Source of the DNA: Radiobacillus deserti
Lineage (GTDB): Bacteria; Bacillota; Bacilli; Bacillales; Amphibacillaceae
DNA length: 64,000 nucleotides
Assembly (NCBI RefSeq): GCF_007301515.1
Contig: NZ_CP041666.1
Span: forward strand, 1,240,001 to 1,304,000
Direction of reading: 5' to 3'
The notes beneath the pieces were generated by a model, which did not search any database, had not been told where the DNA came from, and saw nothing but the letters and a program-made list of their open reading frames with translations. Shown piece after piece: positions 24,728-32,126 of this stretch (the first letter of the stretch is position 1; each line of letters starts with the position of its first letter). The translations under genes and the position numbers were made by a program.

Positions 24728-24862
24728 ATGAAAAAGTGGGCAATCGCTGCCGTCCTGTATTTGGTAGTTGTCATCGTAGGATATACAGTCTACGTGAATG
24801 CTTGGGAAACACCTCCAACCCAGAATCATACCCCTCATTCAGAGGGTTCAGATTACAAATAA
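24728..24862 (+). CDS. Small single-pass membrane peptide in the copper operon
   Basis: A 44-residue peptide that starts 15 bp after the copA stop, with AAAGGAG at the right distance (an ATG at 24725 is an alternative start). One hydrophobic helix (KKWAIAAVLYLVVVIVGYTVYV) fits a membrane anchor. The short outer tail TPPTQNHTPHSEGSD carries two His residues and could bind copper. The position before the terminator places it in the copZA operon. I do not recognise a family; a role in copper handling is an inference from context. Confidence 0.7.
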   Translation: MKKWAIAAVLYLVVVIVGYTVYVNAWETPPTQNHTPHSEGSDYK

Positions 24863-24867
24863 CGGAT

Positions 24868-24900
24868 AAAATAGCTCTTCTGTTTAGGAGAGCTATTTTA
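24868..24900 (+). terminator. Intrinsic terminator of the copper operon
   Basis: A perfect 11-bp stem (24868-24878 with 24889-24899) of AAAATAGCTCT type. It lies just after the small peptide gene, which supports that gene being the last of the operon. Confidence 0.8.
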
Positions 24901-24982
24901 TTTGAATTTTTATAACCTTTTTGTAATATTTGGAGTCTATATAAGTATGTAGAAGATTTGAAAGAAGAACCGAGGGGAAAAG

Positions 24983-25336
24983 ATGGAAACGTTACCTTGT
25001 GCCACATGTCCGGGATTATGCTGTGGTCCGGTCCAAATTACTAGTAAAGAACTCTAGAAGATTACGAAGAAAGTTAGATCTATGCCAAAAAAACAGCGTG
25101 AACAGCTGCGGAATCAGCAAAGATATTACGGCACGTGCATTTTTTATGACTTGGATCAAAATAGATGCGGTATTTATTCTTCCCGTCCTGAAATCTGCAA
25201 AATGTTTGGGTTATCTGAGCAATTACCTTGTTTCCGAAAACCAGAGTTAGCTACGATAACGGATTGGTAATGGAAAGAAGAAGAAACCATCGGCTTACTA
25301 TCGATAGACTTTACTTGGGAAGACTTTACAGCCTAA
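24983..25336 (+). pseudogene. YkgJ-type cysteine-cluster protein with two in-frame stops
   Basis: The frame starting at ATG 24983 encodes LPCATCPGLCCGP, the CxxCxxxCC signature of the YkgJ family, then GTCIFYDLDQNRCGIY and RPEICKMFG, which supply the other metal-binding Cys. A TAG at 25055-25057 and a TAA at 25268-25270 interrupt it, yet the frame is kept. After the second stop it continues with GLLSIDFTWEDF, a C-terminal pattern I associate with this family. Two separate nonsense changes argue for decay rather than one sequencing error. A shorter product from ATG 25082 would lack the first cluster. Confidence 0.7.
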
Positions 25337-25353
25337 GTGTCGTCCAAAATAGG

Positions 25354-25473
25354 AGGGAAAAGCAAGGGCATAAAAAAATTAAGTGTGATATATTTCGAAC
25401 CACCTTAGAAGGGCTAGAAGTGGTGTATGATCGACACGGCTGGGGAGGAAAGGCAACTGGAAAACCATACTAG
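25354..25473 (+). pseudogene. Possible short ORF remnant
   Basis: A frame ending at 25473 encodes LEGLEVVYDRHGWGGKATGKPY, which looks protein-like. Its upstream part makes better sense in a different frame (KKLSVIYFEPP), and no start codon with a ribosome site is present. It may be a decayed small gene following the YkgJ pseudogene. Support is weak. Confidence 0.25.
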
Positions 25474-25608
25474 CTTAATCTTAAGATCATACAGCCGTAC
25501 TTTTTAAAGTACGATTGCATTGCTACTAATTCTTTAAAAACCATTGGTGAACATTTTGTGGAACACCTAGTTGAATTTATCGACCACTTTATGGAAAAAA
25601 GACATCAT

Positions 25609-25641
25609 AAGACAAGCTTGTCCATTGGACAAGCTTGTCTT
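25609..25641. terminator. Hairpin at the 3' end of the hemolysin III gene
   Basis: A perfect 15-bp stem (25609-25623 with 25627-25641) with a 3-nt loop touches the stop of the minus-strand gene. T-runs are short on both sides, so it may work as a weak terminator or an mRNA end stabiliser. Confidence 0.6.
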
Positions 25642-26276
25642 TAAAGGATATAGAGATAGACACTAAAGAAGTGTGCAAGGCTACCTAATAGGATGAAAAT
25701 ATGGAATATTTCATGAAATCCCATATACTTAGATTCTAAAAATTTCGGTTTTGTTGCGTAAATGACTCCACCAATCGTGTATATAATTCCTCCCACCAAC
25801 AGGAGAATTAGTCCAATTGATTCTACCGTTCCTGTCAATGGACCTGCTACGAAAACAATCATCCAGCCCATCCCAATATAAAGGGAAGTCGATAACCATC
25901 TTGGAGAATGGAACCAAATCATTTTGAATAAGACACCTAGAACGGCAATGGAGCTTATCACACTAAAGAGCGTAATTCCTACCCAATTATCCAGAGCAAC
26001 AAGGCAAAAAGGAGCATATGTCCCAGCGATTAATACGTAAATCATGGAGTGATCTAGTCTTCTTAAAAACGCAATGACTTTCTGTTTGGCAATGACCATA
26101 TGGTACGTTGCGGATGCGGAATAGAGCAAAATCATACTCACCCCGAATATAATCCCAGCAGTAATGCTGATGACACTATCTGCTTTAATCACCATCGCTA
26201 ACAATCCAACAAACGAAAGAACTGCACCAAATAAATGTGTTAGGCCGTTAATAGGCTCTCGAATATACGTATTCAT
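25641..26276 (-). CDS. Hemolysin III family (PAQR-type) membrane protein
   Basis: A protein of about 211 residues with seven membrane helices. Characteristic stretches are REPINGLTHLFGAVLS at the N-terminus, the SASATYHMVI helix with its conserved Ser and His, LRRLDHSMIYVLIAGTYAPF, and the final FHEIFHIFILLGSLAHFF with three His. These His, Asp and Ser residues form the metal site typical of PAQR relatives. The bacterial function is linked to membrane fluidity or energetics and is not haemolysis as such. Three ATG codons stand in a row; the third is best spaced from AAGGGGA and is used. Confidence 0.88.
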   Translation of the reverse strand: MNTYIREPINGLTHLFGAVLSFVGLLAMVIKADSVISITAGIIFGVSMILLYSASATYHMVIAKQKVIAFLRRLDHSMIYVLIAGTYAPFCLVALDNWVGITLFSVISSIAVLGVLFKMIWFHSPRWLSTSLYIGMGWMIVFVAGPLTGTVESIGLILLLVGGIIYTIGGVIYATKPKFLESKYMGFHEIFHIFILLGSLAHFFSVYLYIL

Positions 26277-26298
26277 CATCATTTCCCCTTATCGTATC

Positions 26299-26319
26299 AT
26301 GTAGTTTTTGATACTACAT
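26299..26319. promoter_or_regulatory. Inverted repeat in divergent promoter region
   Basis: ATGTAGT and ACTACAT, 7 bp apart, form a perfect inverted repeat between the hemolysin III and DUF1836 genes. It could be an operator, for instance for the adjacent DUF1836 protein. The evidence is symmetry and position only. Confidence 0.3.
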
Positions 26320-26407
26320 ATTATAATACTACCATATTAAGACGTAGTCAATGTTTACTAGCTTGTTTTTACCGTCTATAATAAAAAGAAAAACTGAGGT
26401 TGATGAA

Positions 26408-26971
26408 ATGGATAACCAACAATTACGAAATCGAATACAACAGTTAGAGCTAGAAAATCAAATTAAGATGGACGATATTCCAGACATTGATTTATATATG
26501 GATCAAGTCACACAACTGTTTGAAAAAGCATTTAGTGGATCAAAAAGAAAACCCGACGACAAAGTATTAACCAAAACGATGATTAACAATTATGCAAAGG
26601 GTAAGCTATTCCCACCGATTAAAAACAAGAGGTATTCAAAAGAACATATTATGCTCATTAGTTTAATTTATCAGCTGAAAGGAACCCTTTCTATTAGCGA
26701 TATTAAATCTTTATTAGACAAGACCCAATCAGCAGAAAAAGTATCTTTAGAAGCATTATATAACGCATATGTAGCACAAACAAACAGTAGCTCGATATCT
26801 TTTACAGAAAATGTACAAAAGCTAAACAATGAGTTAATAGAGAATTCTATTAGTGATGGGGACGAAATTATTGATAACCTTCTTTTAGTAAGTGTGTTAG
26901 TTCATATGAGTAATTTGTATCGTCGACTAGCAGAACAGATTGTGGATGATATGGCAGAGAATAAGGAGTAA
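26408..26971 (+). CDS. DUF1836 domain protein
   Basis: A 187-residue soluble protein. The segment VLTKTMINNYAKGKLFPPIKNKRYSKEHI is the core of DUF1836, a helix-turn-helix-like region related to MerR, followed by a helical half. It is probably a DNA-binding regulator, but no target is known. TGAGG precedes the ATG at 26408, and the family normally begins near there; an upstream in-frame ATG at 26351 has no ribosome site. It is divergent from the hemolysin III gene across an inverted repeat. Confidence 0.75.
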   Translation: MDNQQLRNRIQQLELENQIKMDDIPDIDLYMDQVTQLFEKAFSGSKRKPDDKVLTKTMINNYAKGKLFPPIKNKRYSKEHIMLISLIYQLKGTLSISDIKSLLDKTQSAEKVSLEALYNAYVAQTNSSSISFTENVQKLNNELIENSISDGDEIIDNLLLVSVLVHMSNLYRRLAEQIVDDMAENKE

Positions 26972-27055
26972 ACACAAAGTCGGTTTAGTTTCATTTCCAT
27001 ATGTATTCCATTACGATAAACTGTAAATAGAATTCTGTAGAGAGGGTTGCTTAGA

Positions 27056-28114
27056 TTGAAAAAGATTTACAGCACGATTATTCAATTTCGCGGGAGTCAC
27101 TATGACTTTGGATACCAACAAGGCGTAGAGCTTAAAGAATCTTTAATTCTTAAAAATAGGGAAAGACAATGGAAGGTGCGTAGGGCGAGATTTGTTTTAG
27201 ATGAGCAAGAAACCAAAGAAATGTTTGACCGATTTGCACCAGCCATTTGGGAGGAATTGTGTGGACTGAGAGATTCGCTAGAATGGCCCATGCAAAAGGT
27301 GTTAAAGGAATTCGGTGGCTATCGATTGGACTATGAGAAATCAGGTTGTTCCATCGTGACCGGTCAAGACTATTTTATCAGAAACTATGACTATCATCCG
27401 AAGACGTATGAAGGAAGATTTGTTTTTTACAAACCAACGGATGCCGGATATGCGGTAGCAGGTAATAGTCAACGGATTACGGGACGCTCTGATGGAATCA
27501 ATGAAAAAGGATTAGTGATGGGGTATAACTTTATGCATAGAAAACAACCTGGAGATGGATTTATCTGTGGGTTGATTGGAAGAATGGTACTAGAAAACTG
27601 TTCCAATGTAGATGAAGCGGTAAGGCTGTTGCAAGAGCTACCACATCGTCATTCCTTTAGCTATATTGTGTATGATACAACTGGTAAAACTCGTGTAGTA
27701 GAAGCATCACCAAGAGGTGTAGAGGTAAGGGAAGCACAGGCATGTACAAACCATTTTGAAATCATGAAAGCAGAGAACCGCAATTATTTAAAAGATTCCC
27801 AACGCCGATTAGATATTATTGAACAGGCGAATCTTTCGGAAGGTGAGCAGGCTTTTCGACTTTTCAATGACATGGACAAAGGGCTATTTTCAACTGACTA
27901 TAAAAGCTGGGCAGGAACGATACATACAGCAGCCTATTTCCCGAGTGAACAAAAGGTATGGATGGCTTTAGGTGGAAATCAAAAGCCAACAGTCTTTGAT
28001 TTTGCTGCATGGCTTGCAGGTCAGGATGAAGATCGAGATAAGATATATGGAGAAGTGGATACGGATATTCCGTTTGTCCATATGGATGAGAATGCTACAT
28101 GGTTTCGGAAATGA
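27056..28114 (+). CDS. C45-type Ntn hydrolase / acyltransferase
   Basis: A 352-residue protein of the acyl-CoA:6-aminopenicillanic acid acyltransferase-like C45 family. These are Ntn hydrolases that cut themselves before a Cys, which becomes the catalytic N-terminus. The likely nucleophile is C98 in EKSGCSIV. Family features include FRGSHYDFGYQQG, IRNYDYHP, GRSDGINEKGLVMGYNF and the ACTNHF segment. The substrate is probably an acylated amine or amide. GAGAGG lies 9 bp before TTG 27056; another TTG at 27047 is too close. No signal peptide, so it is cytoplasmic. Confidence 0.82.
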   Translation: MKKIYSTIIQFRGSHYDFGYQQGVELKESLILKNRERQWKVRRARFVLDEQETKEMFDRFAPAIWEELCGLRDSLEWPMQKVLKEFGGYRLDYEKSGCSIVTGQDYFIRNYDYHPKTYEGRFVFYKPTDAGYAVAGNSQRITGRSDGINEKGLVMGYNFMHRKQPGDGFICGLIGRMVLENCSNVDEAVRLLQELPHRHSFSYIVYDTTGKTRVVEASPRGVEVREAQACTNHFEIMKAENRNYLKDSQRRLDIIEQANLSEGEQAFRLFNDMDKGLFSTDYKSWAGTIHTAAYFPSEQKVWMALGGNQKPTVFDFAAWLAGQDEDRDKIYGEVDTDIPFVHMDENATWFRK

Positions 28115-28231
28115 TAAGAAATGTGGCGCAAGCGATTATAAACGACTACATTGCGATAAAAAGCTTATTTCGAACGTTTTAAACCGAAATCCAGTGATAA
28201 AATCAACTTCATGAACGTCAATAGACACATT

Positions 28232-28267
28232 AAAATGGAGCTTTCCGATTAGGGATGCTCCATTTTA
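28232..28267 (+). terminator. Intrinsic terminator
   Basis: A perfect 10-bp stem AAAATGGAGC (28232-28241 with 28257-28266). It lies in the gap between the C45 hydrolase and the TSUP gene. Confidence 0.65.
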
Positions 28268-28325
28268 TATTTCTCAATAGACCCGAACATAGTACAATAA
28301 GAAGAGTCAGAGATGGGGTGTTCGA

Positions 28326-29069
28326 ATGTTTGAGCTGTCCGTAATACAATGGGGAGTCGTTCTTACTTGCGCAATGTTTATTGGATTTACGAAAACAGGT
28401 ATTTCTAGTTTAGGCATTTTAGTAGTGACTGCTTTAATGTTGATATTTCCTGCGAAAGAATCTGTTGGAATCTTGCTTCCACTTCTCATCATAGGAGATA
28501 TTTTTGCCGTTGTTTATTATAGAAGAAGTGTAGTTTGGAAATATTTATTCTCTTTGGTTCCTTGGGTTCTAATTGGCATAATTGCTGGTTATTTTGTTTT
28601 AGACGAAGTAAGTAGTGAGCAGTTAAAGCCGATGATTGGTATTCTTGTACTAGCTCTAATTGTTTTACAAATTAGTAGAGAGAAGTTCGGAGAGTCCTTT
28701 AATCAGGCTTTACCGAAGGCTATGTGGTTCACCATTGCTATGGGGGGATTGGCGGGGTTTGCAACGATGATTGGAAATGCCGCTGGAGGTGTGATGGCCA
28801 TCTATCTCCTAGTTAAAGAATTGCCGAAGAAAGAGTTCGTCGGGACAGGGGCTTGGTTTTTCTTGTTTGTTAATGTAATCAAGGTACCGTTCTATGTACA
28901 ACTAGATTTAATTACGTTTGATTCACTAGCTTTTAATGTATGGCTTGTACCATCCATTGTCATTGGTGCTGTTATAGGTATTAAGCTTTTACCGAAAATA
29001 CCACAAAAAACATTTCATGTATTAATTCTGACATTTACTGCTTTAGGTGCAATTCGATTATTATTCTAA
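28326..29069 (+). CDS. TSUP/TauE-SafE family membrane transporter
   Basis: A 247-residue transporter with about eight membrane helices of the TauE/SafE (DUF81) family, which export sulfite, sulfoacetate or other small anions. Typical features are GFTKTGISSLGILVV in the first repeat and GGLAGFATMIGNAAGGVMAIYL in the second, the two glycine-rich half-signatures. The substrate is not evident from context. The next gene, a HAD phosphatase, starts 17 bp downstream on the same strand and is probably co-transcribed. Confidence 0.87.
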   Translation: MFELSVIQWGVVLTCAMFIGFTKTGISSLGILVVTALMLIFPAKESVGILLPLLIIGDIFAVVYYRRSVVWKYLFSLVPWVLIGIIAGYFVLDEVSSEQLKPMIGILVLALIVLQISREKFGESFNQALPKAMWFTIAMGGLAGFATMIGNAAGGVMAIYLLVKELPKKEFVGTGAWFFLFVNVIKVPFYVQLDLITFDSLAFNVWLVPSIVIGAVIGIKLLPKIPQKTFHVLILTFTALGAIRLLF

Positions 29070-29086
29070 AAAAAGGATGGGATAGG

Positions 29087-29728
29087 ATGAAAGCCATAAT
29101 TTTCGATTTTGATGGAACTTTAGCTGATACATTGCCTGTTTGTTTTGAAGGGTTCCAAAAAACGTTTGAGGAATACGATCATCGCTCCTTAACAGAAGAA
29201 GAAATTGTAGAGATGTTTGGTCCAACAGAAGCGGATATTATAAGACAGAATTTGAAGCATGATAAAAAAGAAGAGGCAGTTGAGTGGTATTTTCATGTAT
29301 ATGAAACACAACATGAAGCATTTGTTCCAAGAAATAGTGAGATCGAAGTGTTACTAAAGGATTTGAAAGAAAAAGGGTTTAAATTAGGTATGGTTACAGG
29401 CAAAGCGAGAAGAAGCTTGGACATATCACTTCAAAAATTAGAGATGGAAGGTATATTTGATCTTACTATTACAGGGGATGATGTTCAAGTTGCCAAACCA
29501 GATCCAGAAGGATTAAACAAGGCGTTACATAGATTAGAAGTGCATCCAGATGAAGCGATGTTCATAGGGGATAGTAATGCAGACATTCAAGCAGGGAAAG
29601 AAGCTGGTGTGACAACAGTCGGCGTTCATTGGTTGGAGCATGTTCAAACGAAGGAGTTCAATCTAGAACCCGATCAATATTTTGAATCGATAAAGGAGTT
29701 TAAAGAATGGATAAAAAAATGGTATTAG
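29087..29728 (+). CDS. HAD superfamily hydrolase, subfamily IA (phosphoglycolate phosphatase-like)
   Basis: A 213-residue phosphatase. Motif I is IFDFDGTLADT, motif II MVTGKARRSL, motif III VAKPDPEGL and motif IV FIGDSNADIQAG; a small four-helix cap lies between I and II. It resembles phosphoglycolate and pyrophosphate phosphatases; the substrate is not known. It is 17 bp after the TSUP transporter gene, so the two form an operon. The last codons overlap the left arm of a 22-bp bidirectional terminator. Confidence 0.88.
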   Translation: MKAIIFDFDGTLADTLPVCFEGFQKTFEEYDHRSLTEEEIVEMFGPTEADIIRQNLKHDKKEEAVEWYFHVYETQHEAFVPRNSEIEVLLKDLKEKGFKLGMVTGKARRSLDISLQKLEMEGIFDLTITGDDVQVAKPDPEGLNKALHRLEVHPDEAMFIGDSNADIQAGKEAGVTTVGVHWLEHVQTKEFNLEPDQYFESIKEFKEWIKKWY

Positions 29729-29756
29729 AGTAAGCTCTAATACCATTTTTTTATCC
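29709..29756. terminator. Bidirectional terminator, 22-bp perfect stem
   Basis: 29709-29730 is the exact reverse complement of 29735-29756, with loop TAAG. The stem overlaps the last codons of the HAD gene and reaches the stop of the convergent amidase gene. Runs of A and T at the base make it active in both directions. Confidence 0.9.
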
Positions 29757-30799
29757 TATAGTTCACTAAGTTCCATTTCAATAAAGCGTCTAGTGTTTGG
29801 TCCATAAATCCCATCGTTCTGCAAATCCGCATACTTGGACTGGAAGCGGCGCACTGCATTTTCAGTTAACGGTCCATAAATCCCATCAATTAGCTGTGGA
29901 TCAAATCCAATTCGTTGTAAGGCACGCTGTAATTGGCGAACTCCTGTGCCTTGATCACCTCTTCGAAGAATACCGGATGGTAATGGGAAATCGTTAATCG
30001 GGCGAGTGGCCCCTTTTACTTCCGCTAGTTTATCTAATGTTTGCGGACCAACCAACCCGTCAACGGTCAATCCATATTTTCTTTGAAACTTCATCACAGC
30101 ACGTTTCGTTTCTTCTCCATAAATTCCATCTGCACCAAAGATCGGAAGTGGGAAACCAACACGAATTAGTGACTGTTGGACTTCTTGAACAAATGGACCT
30201 TGATCTCCTATATCTAGAGGTAGTTCTACAGAAGTACCTTTAACAACAGGTTCTGGAATAGCTTCATTTCCTTGAAACAATCGGTCAAATGTTTGTTCCA
30301 CGTCTCGAATAAAATCGCTCCAAGAGATTCCGTATCGATTTAACGCATTTTGTGGATCTGTTCGGCGAGCGGGATCTAGCGTGCTATGCGCAATAATATC
30401 TTCACTTGGATCAAGGTTAAATTTATCTACTAAATAAGCATGGTACCAAACATATCGTTTGTAGGCTTCTTCAAAATTAATGCCTGGTCCATACGCTAAT
30501 TCAACACCAATGGCTGCGTTATTAGCATCTGCCCCGTATCTTGAATTATCTCCTGGCACATTACTTCGAACATGAAGAGCTCTTTCATTTAACGGGATGA
30601 TTTCTAAAATCGTATTGTCATCAATAAACGTGTGAGCGGATGCTAGTGGATCACTGTTCTCAAAGTAGTTTCGGTTTGCGTATGCGGTAGATCCTGGATT
30701 TCCTGTGTCATGACTCACAATAAATCTTACTTGACCTAGGGGCTCACCTGGACGAGAATTTCCAACCCCAATATAATCTCGGATAATATTGTATTTCAC
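29756..30799 (-). CDS. N-acetylmuramoyl-L-alanine amidase with two peptidoglycan-binding domains
   Basis: A 347-residue cell-wall hydrolase. Residues about 20-170 form a type 2 (T7 lysozyme-like) amidase domain that cuts between MurNAc and L-Ala; zinc ligands fit H30 in IVSHDTG, then IIAHSTLDPARRTDP. Two PG_binding_1 repeats follow (about 205-262 and 280-343; GIYGEETKRAVMKFQ and GIYGPLTENAVRRFQ). There is no signal peptide, as in phage-derived or mother-cell lysins such as CwlA, XlyA and CwlH. Release at lysis is a reasonable inference. No phage genes are nearby. Confidence 0.88.
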   Translation of the reverse strand: MKYNIIRDYIGVGNSRPGEPLGQVRFIVSHDTGNPGSTAYANRNYFENSDPLASAHTFIDDNTILEIIPLNERALHVRSNVPGDNSRYGADANNAAIGVELAYGPGINFEEAYKRYVWYHAYLVDKFNLDPSEDIIAHSTLDPARRTDPQNALNRYGISWSDFIRDVEQTFDRLFQGNEAIPEPVVKGTSVELPLDIGDQGPFVQEVQQSLIRVGFPLPIFGADGIYGEETKRAVMKFQRKYGLTVDGLVGPQTLDKLAEVKGATRPINDFPLPSGILRRGDQGTGVRQLQRALQRIGFDPQLIDGIYGPLTENAVRRFQSKYADLQNDGIYGPNTRRFIEMELSEL

Positions 30800-31016
30800 A
30801 TTTTCACCTCTCTACCATTTCTTCACCTATTAGTATATGAATCATCTAACGAAGCGTTCCATGGAACATTTCTTCATTTCTATAATAGGAAATACCATAC
30901 AATATGGTGTCTGTTTTGTCGTAGTAAATTTACCCATTACAAAGAAACAATTTGCTTAGAAGCGTGGCTTTCCGTTACTATAGTAATATTGAGAAGTTAC
31001 GAAATGAGGGTCCTAC

Positions 31017-32090
31017 ATGAAAAAAGAATCCATTTATGGATTAACATTTGACCAATTAACGACTTGGCTCGTGGAGCATGGACAGAAAAAATTCCGTGCG
31101 AAACAGGTTTGGGATTGGTTATACAAAAAAAGAGTAACAGACTTTGAAGAAATGACGAATTTAAATAAAGGGTGCATAGACTTACTTGCAGATCATTTTG
31201 TGATGCACACATTATCAGAAGAGATTAAACAAGTTTCCAAGGACGGGACTGTTAAATTTTTGTTTAAGCTTCAGGACGGGAATCTTATCGAAACGGTGCT
31301 CATGAAGCAGCATTATGGGTTATCGGTTTGTGTAACGACACAAGTAGGGTGTAACATCGGGTGTACCTTCTGCGCAAGTGGTATCTTAACTAAAAACCGC
31401 GATCTTTCCTCTGGTGAAATTGTGGAACAAATCATGAATGTTCAAAAGTATTTAGATGAACGAGGAAAAGACCAACGAGTGAGTCATGTTGTAGTGATGG
31501 GGATTGGAGAACCATTTGATAACTATAAGAATTTGATGGATTTCCTACGTGTCATCAACGATCAAAATGGGCTTTCGATTGGAGCAAGACATATCACGGT
31601 TTCCACAAGTGGCTTAGCGCACAAGATTTATGACTTTGCGGATGAGAATATTCAAGTTAATCTTGCCGTTTCTTTACATGCGCCAAATAATGAGCTTCGA
31701 ACGCAAATTATGAAAATCAACAAGGCATTTCCATTAGAGAAGTTAATGCCTGCTATTGATTATTATTTGGAAAAAACAAATCGAAGAATCACGTTTGAAT
31801 ATATCTTGTTGAAGGATGTAAATGATCATAAAGAAGAAGCTAAACAACTGGCAAATCTTCTAAAAGATAAACGTCATTTATCGTATGTGAACTTAATTCC
31901 ATACAACCCAGTTAGTGAACATATTCAATATGAAAGAAGCTATAAGGATGCCATCGTTGGCTTTTATGAAGTGTTACTAAACGAAGGAATAAACTGTGGA
32001 GTACGTACGGAGCATGGAACAGATATCGATGCAGCATGTGGTCAGCTTCGAAGTAAGCAAATCAAAAAAGAAAAAGAGAAAGTACGGTAA
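31017..32090 (+). CDS. rlmN: 23S rRNA (adenine2503-C2)-methyltransferase RlmN
   Basis: A 357-residue radical SAM enzyme that methylates A2503 of 23S rRNA and A37 of some tRNAs. The iron-sulfur cluster motif CxxxCxxC is at C112, C116 and C119 (GCNIGCTFCASG). The methyl-carrying Cys lies in the C-terminal DIDAACGQL at about residue 341. GIGEPFDNY replaces the usual GMGEP. The gene is alone, not in the prpC-prkC cluster where rlmN normally lies in Bacillaceae, so this may be a second copy. The CASG signature and overall pattern favour RlmN over the resistance enzyme Cfr. Confidence 0.9.
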   Translation: MKKESIYGLTFDQLTTWLVEHGQKKFRAKQVWDWLYKKRVTDFEEMTNLNKGCIDLLADHFVMHTLSEEIKQVSKDGTVKFLFKLQDGNLIETVLMKQHYGLSVCVTTQVGCNIGCTFCASGILTKNRDLSSGEIVEQIMNVQKYLDERGKDQRVSHVVVMGIGEPFDNYKNLMDFLRVINDQNGLSIGARHITVSTSGLAHKIYDFADENIQVNLAVSLHAPNNELRTQIMKINKAFPLEKLMPAIDYYLEKTNRRITFEYILLKDVNDHKEEAKQLANLLKDKRHLSYVNLIPYNPVSEHIQYERSYKDAIVGFYEVLLNEGINCGVRTEHGTDIDAACGQLRSKQIKKEKEKVR

Positions 32091-32092
32091 CA

Positions 32093-32126
32093 AAAAGGGA
32101 GCTTAGGTAATCTAAGCTCCCTTTTA
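32093..32126. terminator. Bidirectional terminator
   Basis: A perfect 14-bp stem (32093-32106 with 32112-32125), 5-nt loop, A and T ends; between rlmN and the convergent pab operon. Confidence 0.88.

Noticed and set aside
31017..32090. Cfr antibiotic-resistance methyltransferase
   Set aside because: The CASG cluster motif and overall pattern fit RlmN; Cfr-specific stretches are absent.
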